Positions 27,101 to 36,078 of a DNA stretch of 64,000 nt are shown here, in pieces. The stretch is from Candidatus Thiothrix sulfatifontis (GTDB lineage Bacteria > Pseudomonadota > Gammaproteobacteria > Thiotrichales > Thiotrichaceae), in contig CP094685.1 of assembly GCA_022828425.1 (NCBI GenBank), positions 2,728,001 to 2,792,000 of the forward strand, in the 5' to 3' direction. The notes beneath the pieces are model-generated. The model was not told where the DNA came from. It worked only from the letters and a program-made list of their open reading frames with translations, and did no database searches. The position numbers were made by a program, and so were the translations under genes. Numbering within the stretch: the first letter of the stretch is position 1; every line of letters begins with the position of its first letter.

Positions 27101-29554
27101 ATGCTCACTGTGGCTGGCCATACGCCCGTGTTCCACCGGCAAATACCAAGTCGGCAATTTCGCGGGCAATTCCCCCCACAAGCTCACGCCATCTCCCGCG
27201 CCACTGGCATGAAAACGCCAGCCACCTTGGTGTTCCGCCACCTCATCCGGCGTGAGGCTCGACTTGCCGTAGAGGTACAACAGGCGTTGCGTGTCCAGCT
27301 CTACCGCACGTAATTGTTCGCGTATCCGCCGTGCATCCGCCAACAAATGGCGGGCAGGCCAAGCGTGAAACGCTTCCCCCAGCAACGTTTGCCAACGCTC
27401 TTCGTGCAAATACGCCGCAGGCAACAATTCCAGCACACCGGGATAACGCGCAAACTGCTGTGCCAATGACTGCGCTTCGCGCTCATCCATGCGCCCATCC
27501 AGCAAATTCAACAGGCTGAGTAAACGGTGTTGCCCCAGCAACAATTGCACCGCCGTATACGTTCCCTGTAAGGGCGTACCCAGCATCACCACGCGGCAAT
27601 CCGCCTCTTCGCGCAAGCGTTGCCACACCTTAGGCGCTTCACTCATCAACGCCAAGGCCACCAAGCCCCCGCTGGAATGCGCCAGCAAGCGCACCACCAA
27701 CTTGCTATTGCTGGCTTTGGCTTGCTCCAATTCCTGTTCCAGCGCATCCGCCAGCCGCCGCCCCGCTTCCGCAAACGAACGCCGCCAATCGTAGGCAAAT
27801 TCCACCAGCGTATGACTAGCCGCTAACATATTAAGCAAAGGACGATACGGCGCATCCAACACCCCTTCGGCTTGCACCCCGGCACTGTCGATTTGCAGAC
27901 GCGAAAAATCCCCCCAACTCAATGCCGACATATCCAACCAGATGGGTGTGTCGTTGATTTGCAGCGTCGACCCCATAAAACCGGGCAGAAAATACACCGT
28001 GCTACGCTTGGCGGCTTGCGCATTACGCCCAGAACGCGCTGCCGGACGTGCCACCGGTGTCTCGTTCAACAGCGGGCGCAAGCGCAAATCGGTATCGGGG
28101 TGTTGCAAGGCACTGAGCAAACGGTCGCGCACCTCGCCTTTACGAAAATAATTGAAATGGCTGCTGTCATCGCCCTGATCCAGATAAAACCGCATTCCCT
28201 GCAAGCGCCGCGCCCCGCCGTACATCCCGGCCGTATTCACCACAAAATCGTTTTCTTCGCCGAAAAAGCGTTGCGTCACCCATTCCTTAAAATGCCCCAA
28301 AATCGTCGAGGCACGCATATCCCCCGAAATCACGGTCATGTCAGAATCGAGTTGCACATCTGGGCGATTCAGCAAACGGATTAATGGGGAGGCGGGCATC
28401 ATCGCCTCCAACCCCGGTAATTCTTGCGGGTCGATACGTTTGCGGGCGGTTGCCATTAGCACCATGCGTACAAATTCCGCTAACATCTGCAAGCGAGGTG
28501 AAGGAATAAAGCCCAACACATTGAAGATAATCGACAAATTATCTTCCAGCCGTTCCGAAGCTAACACCGTGCCACGCCCCGGACACGCTACCCGTGCAAA
28601 GCGTTCCACTTTAATGTGTTTATCCGTCAGCAAGGCGGCAATTTCCTGCAATCCTTCCAGATCGTGAATACGCGCCTGCTGTTCAAACGGCTGAAGTTCT
28701 GCCTTGGAGAAAATCTCCTCGCTCTCCAAAAACTTAGCGCCGGACTCGCGGGTTTTACGCTGCAACACGCCTTGGCACAGCAATTCCCCCACCAAGCCGC
28801 CGCGTGAATGGCTAATCAGGTGCAAGCGCGTGTGTGGCGGCAATAAGCGCAACACTTGCAGCGCATTGTGCACCGGGCTGATGGTGAGGGTGTGATGTTC
28901 CAGTGCGAACACTTGCTGACCGTAAGGCGCGAACAAGCGTTGTAACCAAGCGGCGGCATTATAGCCTTGGCGCGATTCCCACAAGTCGCCGAAACTGCCA
29001 TCGGTGCTGGAAAACGTGCCGTGCAAAAACAGCAATACCGGCTTGCTGGTATCAATATCTCCGGCTTGTGTGACCCATTCCAACGTTAATTGATCGGTGT
29101 TATGGCAGCGGTACACGCCGGGTTGCGGAATTTTGCGGGTTTCCAGCTTGTCGATTAACAGCTCGGATAAAGCGTCGCTCATCTCACTGACCGAATCAAC
29201 ATTCAGCACCCGCAGAAACTTCAACACTAACCCAACTGGGCCGCGCTGCTTATGCACGTCAAAACTGGCGGGCGTGAGCATGAATTCGTTGCTGGCAGAG
29301 CGGCTGGTTTCTTGGGTGGCTTGCGCCCGCAATTCGCCCACTCGCACCCAACGTTTGAACCCGCTTTCAAATTCGAGTTCGACCAAGGTGTCAGGGTCAA
29401 GGTTGTTGAGTTCGACGCTTTTACCGCCACTGCGTAAGGCTTCCAGCGTGACTTCTTGTTGGCAGGTAATGGTGAGAATGTCGGCATAAGCGCCGTGGTT
29501 TTTGAGTGGAAAGTCTTGCCCGGTCAACTTGCCACTGATCTTGATAGAATCCAT
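24173..29554 (-). CDS. CHAT-domain protease with two alpha/beta-hydrolase regions and a helical repeat tail
   Basis: The 1793-residue protein carries several visible units. An alpha/beta-hydrolase has LLFLHGTFSS (about 175) and nucleophile elbow LISHSRGGLVG (Ser about 250). A second, LCAT-like hydrolase has YFLPGFMGST (about 520) and LLAHSSGGLVAL (Ser about 628). A middle segment (about 880-985) resembles the N-terminal domain of M17 aminopeptidases. A CHAT caspase-like domain has histidine in LHLAGHGVYR (about 1303) and cysteine in FINCCHLAQ (about 1349). A C-terminal helical, TPR-like region runs from about 1440 to 1790. The catalytic residues of all three enzymes are present. CHAT proteases often execute defence or cell-death responses; two attached lipase-like domains suggest a membrane-damaging or sensing step. 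No partner gene is adjacent. Function is inferred. Confidence 0.85.
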   Translation of the reverse strand: MDSIKISGKLTGQDFPLKNHGAYADILTITCQQEVTLEALRSGGKSVELNNLDPDTLVELEFESGFKRWVRVGELRAQATQETSRSASNEFMLTPASFDVHKQRGPVGLVLKFLRVLNVDSVSEMSDALSELLIDKLETRKIPQPGVYRCHNTDQLTLEWVTQAGDIDTSKPVLLFLHGTFSSTDGSFGDLWESRQGYNAAAWLQRLFAPYGQQVFALEHHTLTISPVHNALQVLRLLPPHTRLHLISHSRGGLVGELLCQGVLQRKTRESGAKFLESEEIFSKAELQPFEQQARIHDLEGLQEIAALLTDKHIKVERFARVACPGRGTVLASERLEDNLSIIFNVLGFIPSPRLQMLAEFVRMVLMATARKRIDPQELPGLEAMMPASPLIRLLNRPDVQLDSDMTVISGDMRASTILGHFKEWVTQRFFGEENDFVVNTAGMYGGARRLQGMRFYLDQGDDSSHFNYFRKGEVRDRLLSALQHPDTDLRLRPLLNETPVARPAARSGRNAQAAKRSTVYFLPGFMGSTLQINDTPIWLDMSALSWGDFSRLQIDSAGVQAEGVLDAPYRPLLNMLAASHTLVEFAYDWRRSFAEAGRRLADALEQELEQAKASNSKLVVRLLAHSSGGLVALALMSEAPKVWQRLREEADCRVVMLGTPLQGTYTAVQLLLGQHRLLSLLNLLDGRMDEREAQSLAQQFARYPGVLELLPAAYLHEERWQTLLGEAFHAWPARHLLADARRIREQLRAVELDTQRLLYLYGKSSLTPDEVAEHQGGWRFHASGAGDGVSLWGELPAKLPTWYLPVEHGRMASHSEHFQTLQYLLDDGVSRQLATQPPAIGKATGEWLPTLRGELFPDEQELLAAALGYHTRMTQAEVRSPVEVRVVHGNLEQVTHPVVVGHYAGDSILSAEALLDKRLQGRLGELHRMGLYPGELGTSHVFLNPGQKPGGAVIVGLGEVGKLTAGELTASFTRALMDYSLKIREALEQTPPSNPLAEAEAVPVHVATLLIGTVGGGSVTLADSITAILRAIARANQALDKSERGLRLRLQVVEFIELYEDRAVEAARLVQDFVLMPEFRNDFNVKSLMQCLPGKRRRVMYNDPPGWWRRIQVEASADGLKYTALTDKARAEQVLQATQRKLVDQFIDKAITSSADDPDTGKILFELLLPAAMKEQAPNAENLVMVLDSAASAYPWELLYNRFDHESQPLAVRFGLVRQLQVGQYRQHVVNPLERSALVIGDPPVNGEFVRLPAARQEAETVANLLESGGFSTVTREIGTDSHAILKALHTGDYRVLHLAGHGVYRYRPDPESALEVSGMVLGDGIFLTPVEIGQMRKVPELAFINCCHLAQMDFMSAEVQTAVSSDRSKLAASLAQELIRMGVRAVIAAGWAINDSAAKVFAEQCYQALLQGHTFGMATLLARRETWQQYPQSNTWGAYQCYGDPDYKLLSRQPDSNADDKTLDSWRFVAEVEVVAELQNLIHAADTAQPGDIAWLQERLPQLHRAIPAEWLAHADILYALGRAYGKLDMFVPALDAYQAALDSPQADYPVILLEDKVSVQTALALAWAQGKVAAPETRLAESPAALMADSFKTLQLLDGLGNSLQRFEEVGKFWKRSALMVTGEERANALREMEQAYRRAHEFALQETHAVAGYPLINWLTCKVVRYLRGHVKQLDRQELKHWLEQARQCAESGERGTAAFCSGITRAEYSLLHYLIGARLNETIQVQKVVADYVQAVGRGAAPRQLRFVREHLDFLRTMLGEFQEEKPQLRPVVMALMEIEEKLSFTAA

Positions 29555-29686
29555 GCGTCCCCCGCATTATTTTTCGGCTGCCTATTGTTTAGTACAAAAC
29601 GGGGGGTTATACAATAGGAAACGCCAGGCGGAGGTGCGGCTGGAAGTCGTGCGGTAAAACGTTTTTGTTGAACGTGACAACATCAT

Positions 29687-29703
29687 GTTAGAGTTTAGCT
29701 AAC
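29687..29703. promoter_or_regulatory. Inverted repeat before the antitoxin at 29726
   Basis: GTTAG and CTAAC, separated by 7 bases, lie 22 bases upstream of the ATG at 29726. This is a possible autoregulatory operator of the toxin-antitoxin pair. It is short and could be chance. Confidence 0.25.
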
Positions 29704-29725
29704 ACCATTTTATGGAGAAATACCC

Positions 29726-29953
29726 ATGATCGTTCACGCTGAAGTCAATCAAGACGGTAGCTTGCGGGCATCGCTTCCTCCCCAATTCAGGGGCAAAAAA
29801 GTTGTTTTGTCCGTCGTACATGAAGAAAATCACGCTGTTTCTAACTGGCAAGCTATTTCAGCCGCATTGCGTGAGGTCGATAAATTGCCCTTACAACATC
29901 GGCATATTGACGACATATTGGCTGACCTGCGAGCAATGAGGGAAAGCGCGTGA
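29726..29953 (+). CDS. Probable antitoxin
   Basis: The 75-residue protein has an N-terminal beta-rich stretch (IVHAEVNQDGSLRASLPPQF) and a C-terminal acidic/basic helix (HIDDILADLRAMRESA) typical of small toxin-neutralising proteins. TGGAGA precedes the ATG. The stop overlaps the PIN toxin start by 4 bases. It is assigned mainly by this coupling; the exact family was not identified. Confidence 0.65.
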   Translation: MIVHAEVNQDGSLRASLPPQFRGKKVVLSVVHEENHAVSNWQAISAALREVDKLPLQHRHIDDILADLRAMRESA

Positions 29954-30372
29954 AGTTGGCTTATGTTGATTCTTCCGTGTGGATTACCCGCTTTGAGGGA
30001 TTAAAAGAGTATCGCCCCATTATTGACGCGAAACTGGCAGAGCTTGCGCAGGATGGCTGGTCGTTTGTTGTCTCTGAGGCTGTCGCGCTGGAAGTTCTGA
30101 TCAAACCCTACAAAAATGGTGATGACACTGTATTGCAGACATACCGGAATGTTTTTGTGCAATGCGGTGGCGTATTACCCAGCTATCCAGAGGTTTTCAG
30201 CGAGGCGCTGGATATTTCCAGACTGGAAAACCTGAAAAGTATGGATGCTGTGCATGTGGCGTTAGCGCTCCATCATCAATGCCAGTGTCTTGTTTCGGCT
30301 GATAAGCATTTCAAAGATTTGAAGATTTTGCCTGCGGTTTGGATTGAGTTGCCGTTAATAAAATCGTATTAG
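29950..30372 (+). CDS. PIN-domain toxin (VapC-like)
   Basis: The 140-residue PIN-domain ribonuclease candidate has acidic positions in LAYVDSSVWITRFEG (D), SEAVALEVLIKP (E), SMDAVHVALAL (D), and SADKHFKD (D). It is translationally coupled to the antitoxin at 29726. It appears intact. Confidence 0.8.
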   Translation: MKLAYVDSSVWITRFEGLKEYRPIIDAKLAELAQDGWSFVVSEAVALEVLIKPYKNGDDTVLQTYRNVFVQCGGVLPSYPEVFSEALDISRLENLKSMDAVHVALALHHQCQCLVSADKHFKDLKILPAVWIELPLIKSY

Positions 30373-30614
30373 CAAATACTATCAAACCCCATCCGGCAAA
30401 CGATCTGCCGCTTTCGGCTCCACATCCGGCACTTTTCCAATGCCGCCATACAGAGGAAAAACTACCATACACATAACCCGACACTGCCAACACGCCGATG
30501 CAATCTTTATCCGCCCCCAACCCCATTTCCTCGGAAGCTTCTCGCTAAACCACACAGTACGGCGTAGAGTCATGATCATAATCACAAAACTTTTATGACT
30601 GGAGGGAATTCCGC
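30373..30614. other. Gap before hflK with no supported gene
   Basis: There is a minus-strand open frame here (30382-30630), but it lacks a ribosome-binding site and recognisable motifs, and it overlaps the hflK start. The only useful signal is GGAGG at about 30602-30606, the ribosome-binding site of hflK. Confidence 0.4.
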
Positions 30615-31512
30615 GTGAACCCAATACCATCCTTTCCTATGACCTCGCGACCACGTTTGCCACGCTTCAAGCTAATGGGCATTGCCCCTGTGATCATTAT
30701 CCTATTCGGCATCACCGCATGGTCATCTTGGTACACCGTCCCCAGCGATTCCGTGGCTATCGTGCAACGTTTTGGGAAATTTCAGGCAGAAGTCCAACCC
30801 GGTTTGCATTTTAAAATTCCCTTGGGCGTGGATGTCGCCACCATTTTGCCGGTCAAACGCCAGTTAAAACAGGAATTCGGCTTTTATACCGAAGGCGCAA
30901 CCAACGTCGACCAATACTCCGACAACCCTGCGGCAGAATCACCGATGGTCACAGGCGATTTGAATGTGGCACTGGTGGAATGGGTGGTGCAATACCGCAT
31001 TGCTGAACCTACCAACTATTTGTTTGCGGTGCGCGAACCGGGCATTACCTTGCGCAATGCCTCGGAATCGGTGATGCGCGAAGTGGTGGGGCGTGAGCAT
31101 CGACCAAGTGCAATTGAAGAACATTAACCCGCCGCGCCCGGTGCAAGAATCTTTTAACGAAGTCAACCAAGCGCAACAGGAAAAAGAAAAGCTCATTAAC
31201 GAAGCCCGCCGTGATTACAACAAAGTCATTCCCTTGGCAGAAGGTGAAAAAGACCAGCGTATCCGCGAAGCCGAAGGCTACCGCCTCAAGCGCGTCAACG
31301 AAGCCGAAGGCGACGTGGCACGTTTCAACGCGGTGTTCACCGAATACCAAAAAGCCCCCGACATTACCCAACGGCGTTTGTATCTGGAAACCATGCAAGC
31401 CATCTTACCCGGCATTCAAAACAAAATCGTGGTGGATGAAGGCATGAAAAACCTGTTACCCCTGCTCAACCTCAACACCTCACAGAAAACCCCAGCGGAG
31501 GCAACACCATGA
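30615..31512 (+). pseudogene. hflK: HflK, broken by an internal deletion and frameshift
   Basis: HflK is an inner-membrane SPFH protein that, with HflC, forms the complex modulating FtsH. The first frame (from GTG 30615; GGAGG 8 bases upstream) gives the membrane anchor and SPFH start (TVPSDSVAIVQRFGKF). It ends at 31127 shortly after VMREVVG. The second frame, from about 31093, resumes at SIDQVQLKNINPPRPVQESF and runs through the coiled-coil region to 31512. About 35 residues normally lying between these points are missing. The junction GTGGTGGGGCGTGAGC would be in frame with one G fewer, so a homopolymer sequencing error on top of a real deletion is possible. hflC overlaps by 4 bases. Confidence 0.8.
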
Positions 31513-32510
31513 ACCGTTTACTCCTAGTGCTTGCCGGTTTACTGGCGTTTGTCTTGTTCAATGCGTTCTATACCGTGGGTGAAGCGCAGCAAGTAATCCT
31601 GACCCAATTCGGCAAACCGGTGAAAGAACCCGTGACCGAAGCAGGCTTAAAAATGAAAATCCCGTTTATTCAAGAGGTAAACCGCATCGACAAACGGGTA
31701 CTGCCGTGGGATGGCAGCCCTTCGGATATGCCGACTAAAGACAAACTCTACATCTCGGTGGATTTGTTTGCCCGCTGGCGCATTGTGGAACCACTCCCCT
31801 ATTTCCTGCGCTTACGCGACGAACGCAGCGCCTTATCGCGTTTGGATGACATCCTCGGCAGTGAAACCCGTAACGCGGTTGCCAAACACGAATTGATTGA
31901 AATTGTGCGCACCACCAAAGGGCGTATTCCCCTCAAAGACCCGACGTTGGTGGAAGGCGCGGCTGATGGCGCAGACACCAACAATGTGGTGGGTTCACTC
32001 GTGCCGATCCAAAAAGGGCGCGTCTTGGTAGAACAAGAAATCTACAAAGCCGCTGCGGAAAAGCTCAAAGTGTTCGGGGTGGAGTTGCTGGATATTCGTT
32101 TCAAACGCATCAATTACAACGCCAGTGTCGAACCCAAAATCTACGAACGCATGATCAGCGAACGCCGCCAGATTGCTGAACGTTTCCGCTCCGAAGGCAA
32201 TGGCGAAGCGGCACGGATTCGCGGCAATATGACCCGCGACCTGAACCGCATCCAATCCGAAGCCTATCGCCAAGTGGAAAACATTCGCGGCAAAGGCGAT
32301 GCACAAGCCACCGAAATTTACGCCAAGGCTTATAACCAGAGTCAGGCAGCGGCTGACTTTTACGCCTTTACCCGCACTTTGGATGCTTATCAGGCGGTGA
32401 TGACACCGGATACCAGCCTGATTTTGTCGACCGATAGCGATATTTTCCGCTTGCTGAAAGGCACGGCGGCATTGCCGGAAACGTATGCTGCGCCACCGTC
32501 AGGGGATTAG
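31509..32510 (+). CDS. hflC: Protease modulator HflC
   Basis: The 333-residue protein has a single N-terminal membrane helix (about 3-20) facing the periplasm and an SPFH domain (AQQVILTQFGKPVKEPV onward). Then comes KRINYNASVEPKIYERMISE and a long charged coiled coil to about residue 285 (QSEAYRQVENIRGKGDAQAT). GGAGG lies 8 bases before the ATG, which overlaps the hflK stop. It is intact, although its usual partner HflK is disrupted here. It would normally act with FtsH in membrane protein quality control. Confidence 0.9.
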   Translation: MNRLLLVLAGLLAFVLFNAFYTVGEAQQVILTQFGKPVKEPVTEAGLKMKIPFIQEVNRIDKRVLPWDGSPSDMPTKDKLYISVDLFARWRIVEPLPYFLRLRDERSALSRLDDILGSETRNAVAKHELIEIVRTTKGRIPLKDPTLVEGAADGADTNNVVGSLVPIQKGRVLVEQEIYKAAAEKLKVFGVELLDIRFKRINYNASVEPKIYERMISERRQIAERFRSEGNGEAARIRGNMTRDLNRIQSEAYRQVENIRGKGDAQATEIYAKAYNQSQAAADFYAFTRTLDAYQAVMTPDTSLILSTDSDIFRLLKGTAALPETYAAPPSGD

Positions 32511-32989
32511 CGTTTGCCCAATAGCAGGCTGTCGTCAATCGGTACGTAACGGGTCGCGGCATTGATGAGGGAATTGGCAGTCAAACCGGGGACACCATAC
32601 GCCTCGGTTTCCACCCCGTAGCGTTGGTATGCCCGCAGCAGCAACTGATCGAAATCGCCATCGCCGGATGCCAACACAATAATGTCGGTGTTGGCAGCGG
32701 CTTCGATCACATCCAGCGTGATACCTACATCCCAGTCGCCTTTGGCAGAACCGTCGCTGCGTTGGATGTAGGGTTTAAGTTTCACCTCAAAACCAATTGC
32801 TCGCAGGATGTTTTGAAACTGCATCTGTTTCTCGTCGCCGCGACCAATCGCATAGGCACGCGCTTGCACCACTTCACGCCCGGCGGTAGCTTGCGCCCAG
32901 AAACGGTTGTAGTCGAAACTGCATCCATAAGCAGCGCGGGTGGTGTAGTAGATGTTTTGTACATCGACGAAGAGACTGACTTTTTTCAT
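32507..32989 (-). CDS. NYN-domain (LabA-like) protein
   Basis: The 160-residue protein is a PIN-like NYN domain: SLFVDVQNIYYT (first acidic site), KGDWDVGITLDVIEAA, and IIVLASGDGDFDQLL. NYN proteins are metal-dependent ribonuclease candidates. It is transcribed toward hflC and overlaps its end by 4 bases on the other strand. A 59-codon ORF lies 16 bases upstream, probably in the same transcript. Confidence 0.85.
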   Translation of the reverse strand: MKKVSLFVDVQNIYYTTRAAYGCSFDYNRFWAQATAGREVVQARAYAIGRGDEKQMQFQNILRAIGFEVKLKPYIQRSDGSAKGDWDVGITLDVIEAAANTDIIVLASGDGDFDQLLLRAYQRYGVETEAYGVPGLTANSLINAATRYVPIDDSLLLGKR

Positions 32990-33005
32990 TCAACCTGAGC
33001 AACCA

Positions 33006-33185
33006 TTACTTCGACATGGTGGCTTGTACCACCCGCACGGTGGGGTAGAGATGTTCCACTTCATCTTCAATCAGGTTGAATACCAGTTGGAACATTTCAC
33101 GGGCATCTTTCACGAACTGATCATGGTCATTGATGCGCAATTCCTTATTCTTGCTCCAGCGTTTGAGGTGCTGCCCTGAAACCAT
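33006..33185 (-). CDS. Small hypothetical protein upstream of the NYN gene
   Basis: The ATG at 33183-33185 has AAAGG 7 bases upstream, giving a 59-residue protein rich in charged residues (NDHDQFVKDAREMFQLVFNL). A longer frame to 33260 runs toward the rpn stop and is not preferred. The family is not recognised. Confidence 0.5.
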   Translation of the reverse strand: MVSGQHLKRWSKNKELRINDHDQFVKDAREMFQLVFNLIEDEVEHLYPTVRVVQATMSK

Positions 33186-33256
33186 GGTATTGCCTTTCGT
33201 TTTTTGCTGGGTAAGCCATTGCAACAGCCTATGTACAACGCACCGAGTCCAACTTA

Positions 33257-34186
33257 TCACGCGACAGATTGGCGCAATGCGCTGACTTCCTTTACTGTCA
33301 AACTTGTTTTCAAGGCAATCGTTGTATCGTCCAAAATATCCAACAAGCTACGGGCAAAATTTGTTTTGCTTTCTAGCAATGCTTTTTCCGCTGTTACTGC
33401 TCGTACTTCCGCTGCTTGCCGTTTTTCTTCCGCTGCTTGCTGTTTTTCTTCCGCCTCTATCAGCTTTATTTCCACAGCTTTCCTTTCATCGTGCAATGCC
33501 CGCTGTATCCGCAGAAAATCGTAACGTTGTTCCTGTGCTTCCATTTCTTCTTCGGTCAGCCCTGCTTGGTTGGCAATACCGAAAGCATCCACAATACAGG
33601 GGTCTGTCTTGAGTGAATCCGGCACATAATCAAGACTGCCCGCATTTTTGACGAAATATACCCATTTATCACTGATATTGACCAAATCCACCAGTTCCTT
33701 GGTGAACTTGGGTAGCTCGATAAACACCAGTTCCAGATCACCGCTATAGTTTGCCAAGGTCTGCTTTTCGATCAGACGATAATGACTGAATACTTCCTGC
33801 TGATCGGGGAACATCACAAAGTCGGTCAGAGTCAAGGCAATGACCGGGTTCAACAAGTGGTATTTTTCACCTTTGCCCAGTTGAGCGGAATAGGCTTTGG
33901 CTGCGTTATAGAGCACACGTTTTTCAAAACCTTCCACGTTCAGCACCTGCATTTCGATGATGACCGTGCTACCGTTGGCGCAAACCGCTTTCACATCGAC
34001 GTAAGTATCTTTCATACCAAGGATTTTCGGGGCTTGGTACGGGTCGATGATGGTCAGATCGGTGATTTCATCACCATCGTGGTAGTCCAGCAAAGCATTG
34101 AGGAAGCTAATCAGAATAGGCTTGCTTTGCTCGCTGCCGAACACTTTTTTGAAGGCGAAATCGGTTTTTACGTCGAGGAAGCGCAT
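33257..34186 (-). CDS. Rpn-family PD-(D/E)XK nuclease (copy B)
   Basis: The 309-residue protein belongs to the recombination-promoting nuclease / PDDEXK transposase-like family: N-terminal FLDVKTDFAFKKVFGSE and the core TYVDVKAVCANG with STVIIEMQV. The C-terminal ~80 residues are a charged coiled coil (EAEEKQQAAEEKRQAAEVRA). Rpn proteins of E. coli cut DNA and raise RecA-independent recombination. It lies 60 bases downstream of a uvrA 3' fragment on the same strand. The paralogue at 36079-36918 has the same arrangement but a shorter coiled coil. Confidence 0.87.
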   Translation of the reverse strand: MRFLDVKTDFAFKKVFGSEQSKPILISFLNALLDYHDGDEITDLTIIDPYQAPKILGMKDTYVDVKAVCANGSTVIIEMQVLNVEGFEKRVLYNAAKAYSAQLGKGEKYHLLNPVIALTLTDFVMFPDQQEVFSHYRLIEKQTLANYSGDLELVFIELPKFTKELVDLVNISDKWVYFVKNAGSLDYVPDSLKTDPCIVDAFGIANQAGLTEEEMEAQEQRYDFLRIQRALHDERKAVEIKLIEAEEKQQAAEEKRQAAEVRAVTAEKALLESKTNFARSLLDILDDTTIALKTSLTVKEVSALRQSVA

Positions 34187-34412
34187 GGCGATAAATCCGG
34201 TGAAGTAAGTACAGACTCATTATAGCAAATACAAACTACAACCCTATCACAACATCCGTTTCAGGAACTCCCCCGTAAACGACCCCTCAGTTTCAGCCAC
34301 CTGCTCCGGCGTACCCACCGCAATAATATGCCACCCACGACTCCCGCCTTCCGGCCCCAAATTCACCACCCAATCCGCCGTCTTGATCACGTCCAGATTA
34401 TGCTCGATCACC

Positions 34413-35670
34413 CAGGGCAATCGCATTAAAAATATCTTGTTTTACAAAGTTCTAAGTTTTAGGCTTTGTATCCCCCGGTCTGCCTGTGACGATTTTTAGC
34501 AGGTAGTCCTCATCCCAGCCTGCATTGAGTCGTTTGTTTTTCACGCCAAGCTTGACAGTTTTCTCAGTTTTGACCAAGTTGAGAGCGATATGCCGGACAA
34601 CCGCCATGTTCGCATCGCTATTGCCGGAACGCATCCGTTGGTCATCTTCGCGGAAAGCATAGTCCAATACCCAATGCAGGTTGTTCTCGATGCCCCAATG
34701 CGCCCGCACGATTTGTCCCAAACGTTCAGGGTTTGAGGCATCCATACTAGTGATGAAGTAACGGGTTTCTTCGGTGGTTTTGTTCTTGCATTCACGGGTG
34801 GCAGTAACGGCAATGATACTGGTGAGCTTAGGCCAATGGGAATGGTCTTTCTTTGACCAGTCAATAGCTGAGGTGGCTCGTACACTGCGGGTCTCAATCC
34901 GTCCATGTCCACCGTCATAGCTGATATGTCCAACGGGTGGGCAAGTGTTGGCAGATTCAAAGAACAGCTTCACATCTTGGTGGAGTGTGCCTTGGTTGCC
35001 TTTCAGGCTGAGCAGGTAATCAGCGTCCTTGTCCACGATTTGTTGGGCAATCGCCGTTTGGCATCCCATTGCATCCAGCGTCACTACTGCACCTGCAATA
35101 TTAATTTGCATCAATAACTTAGGGATGGCGGTGATTTCATTGGACTTGTCATCCACCCGCTGCTGACCCAGCACCAACTGGTTTTGGGTTGCCCAAGCAC
35201 TGACCATGTAAATGGCCGATTTATCCGATGCGCTATCCAGGCTACGGCGCAGGCATTTACCATCAATGGCAATGATTTCACCGTCACTGAGGTCGCCCAA
35301 GTCAGCCACCCAGCGGCTAAAACACTCACTGAACTGCTGGCTGTCGATTAGCCCAAAAACGCGCCCAAAGGTATCGTGTGACGGGATGCCATGCTTCAAA
35401 TCCAGTACGCGGGTGAACCACTTTTCTTTGGCTCTGCCAAACTGTTCGATAGATGCCCAGTCATCCGCGCCGCAAATCACTGCACACAGCGTGATAAAGA
35501 AAATGTCACTCAGTTTGTGGCGCTTGCGACGATCCAAGCGTGGGTCAGGGATTGATGCAAAATGTTCAACTATCGAGGCTGTCGGACGGAGTTTCATCAG
35601 GCTACCAAAAGCTTGAAGGGAAACAAGCTTAAGGGGATTTTGTCAAGAACATTTTAATGCGATTGCCCTA
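34413..35670 (-). mobile_element. ISAs1-family insertion sequence, complete
   Basis: The 1258-bp element has terminal inverted repeats sharing AGGGCAATCGCATTAAAA and is flanked by a 10-bp direct repeat CTCGATCACC (34403-34412 and 35671-35680). Removing the element and one repeat restores the uvrA-like sequence seen in copy A, which proves its boundaries. It contains one transposase gene. Confidence 0.93.
34452..35597 (-). CDS. ISAs1-family transposase
   Basis: The 381-residue DDE transposase has N-terminal HFASIPDPRLDRRKRHKLSD, a first acidic region IIAIDGKCLRRS, VVTLDAMGCQTAIAQQI with VDKDADYLLSLKGNQGTL, and C-terminal RAHWGIENNLHWVLDYAFRE. The length is normal for the family and the frame is open throughout. 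It is probably active or recently active, given the intact direct repeat. Confidence 0.95.
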   Translation of the reverse strand: MKLRPTASIVEHFASIPDPRLDRRKRHKLSDIFFITLCAVICGADDWASIEQFGRAKEKWFTRVLDLKHGIPSHDTFGRVFGLIDSQQFSECFSRWVADLGDLSDGEIIAIDGKCLRRSLDSASDKSAIYMVSAWATQNQLVLGQQRVDDKSNEITAIPKLLMQINIAGAVVTLDAMGCQTAIAQQIVDKDADYLLSLKGNQGTLHQDVKLFFESANTCPPVGHISYDGGHGRIETRSVRATSAIDWSKKDHSHWPKLTSIIAVTATRECKNKTTEETRYFITSMDASNPERLGQIVRAHWGIENNLHWVLDYAFREDDQRMRSGNSDANMAVVRHIALNLVKTEKTVKLGVKNKRLNAGWDEDYLLKIVTGRPGDTKPKT

Positions 35671-36078
35671 CTCGATCACCACCACGGTATTGCCACCATC
35701 GCGCAAGCGATGCAGCACTTGCAGCAACTGATCAACGTCGTGGAAATGCAGCCCCGTAGTCGGCTCATCCAGAATATAAATCGTCTTGCCCGTGCCACGT
35801 TTGGACAGATCTTTCGCCAACTTGACCCGCTGCGCTTCGCCGCCGGAAAGCGTAGTGGCATTTTCCCCAGCGTGATGTAAGACAGCCCTACGTCCATCAG
35901 CGTTTGCAGTTTGGTGTGGATCGACGGCACGGCGGCGAAGAATTCGCAGGCATCTTCCACCGTCATCGCCAGCACTTCGCTGATATTCTTGCCCTTGTAG
36001 CGGATGTCGAGGGTTTCGCGGTTGTAACGCTTGCCGTCGCACACTTCGCAGTGTCATGTACACATCCAGCAAAGTTTG

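Larger units (their letters stand above)
34247..36075 (-). pseudogene. uvrA: uvrA 3' fragment (copy B), frameshifted and split by an ISAs1-type element
   Basis: Homology to the end of uvrA runs on the minus strand from about 36075 to 35671 and, after the element, from 34412 to the stop at 34247-34249. It starts near the second zinc finger and ends with [13 protein letters not shown]. One base is missing in the run that reads CATTTTCCCC near 35870 (CATTTTGCCCC in copy A), shifting the frame. The 5' boundary lies about 4 bases after the stop of the rpn gene at 36079. Coding elements remain only as shards: it is not functional. Confidence 0.88.

Noticed and set aside
30382..30630. 82-codon minus-strand ORF upstream of hflK
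   Set aside because: It overlaps the hflK start, lacks a ribosome-binding site and resembles no family; composition is unconvincing.
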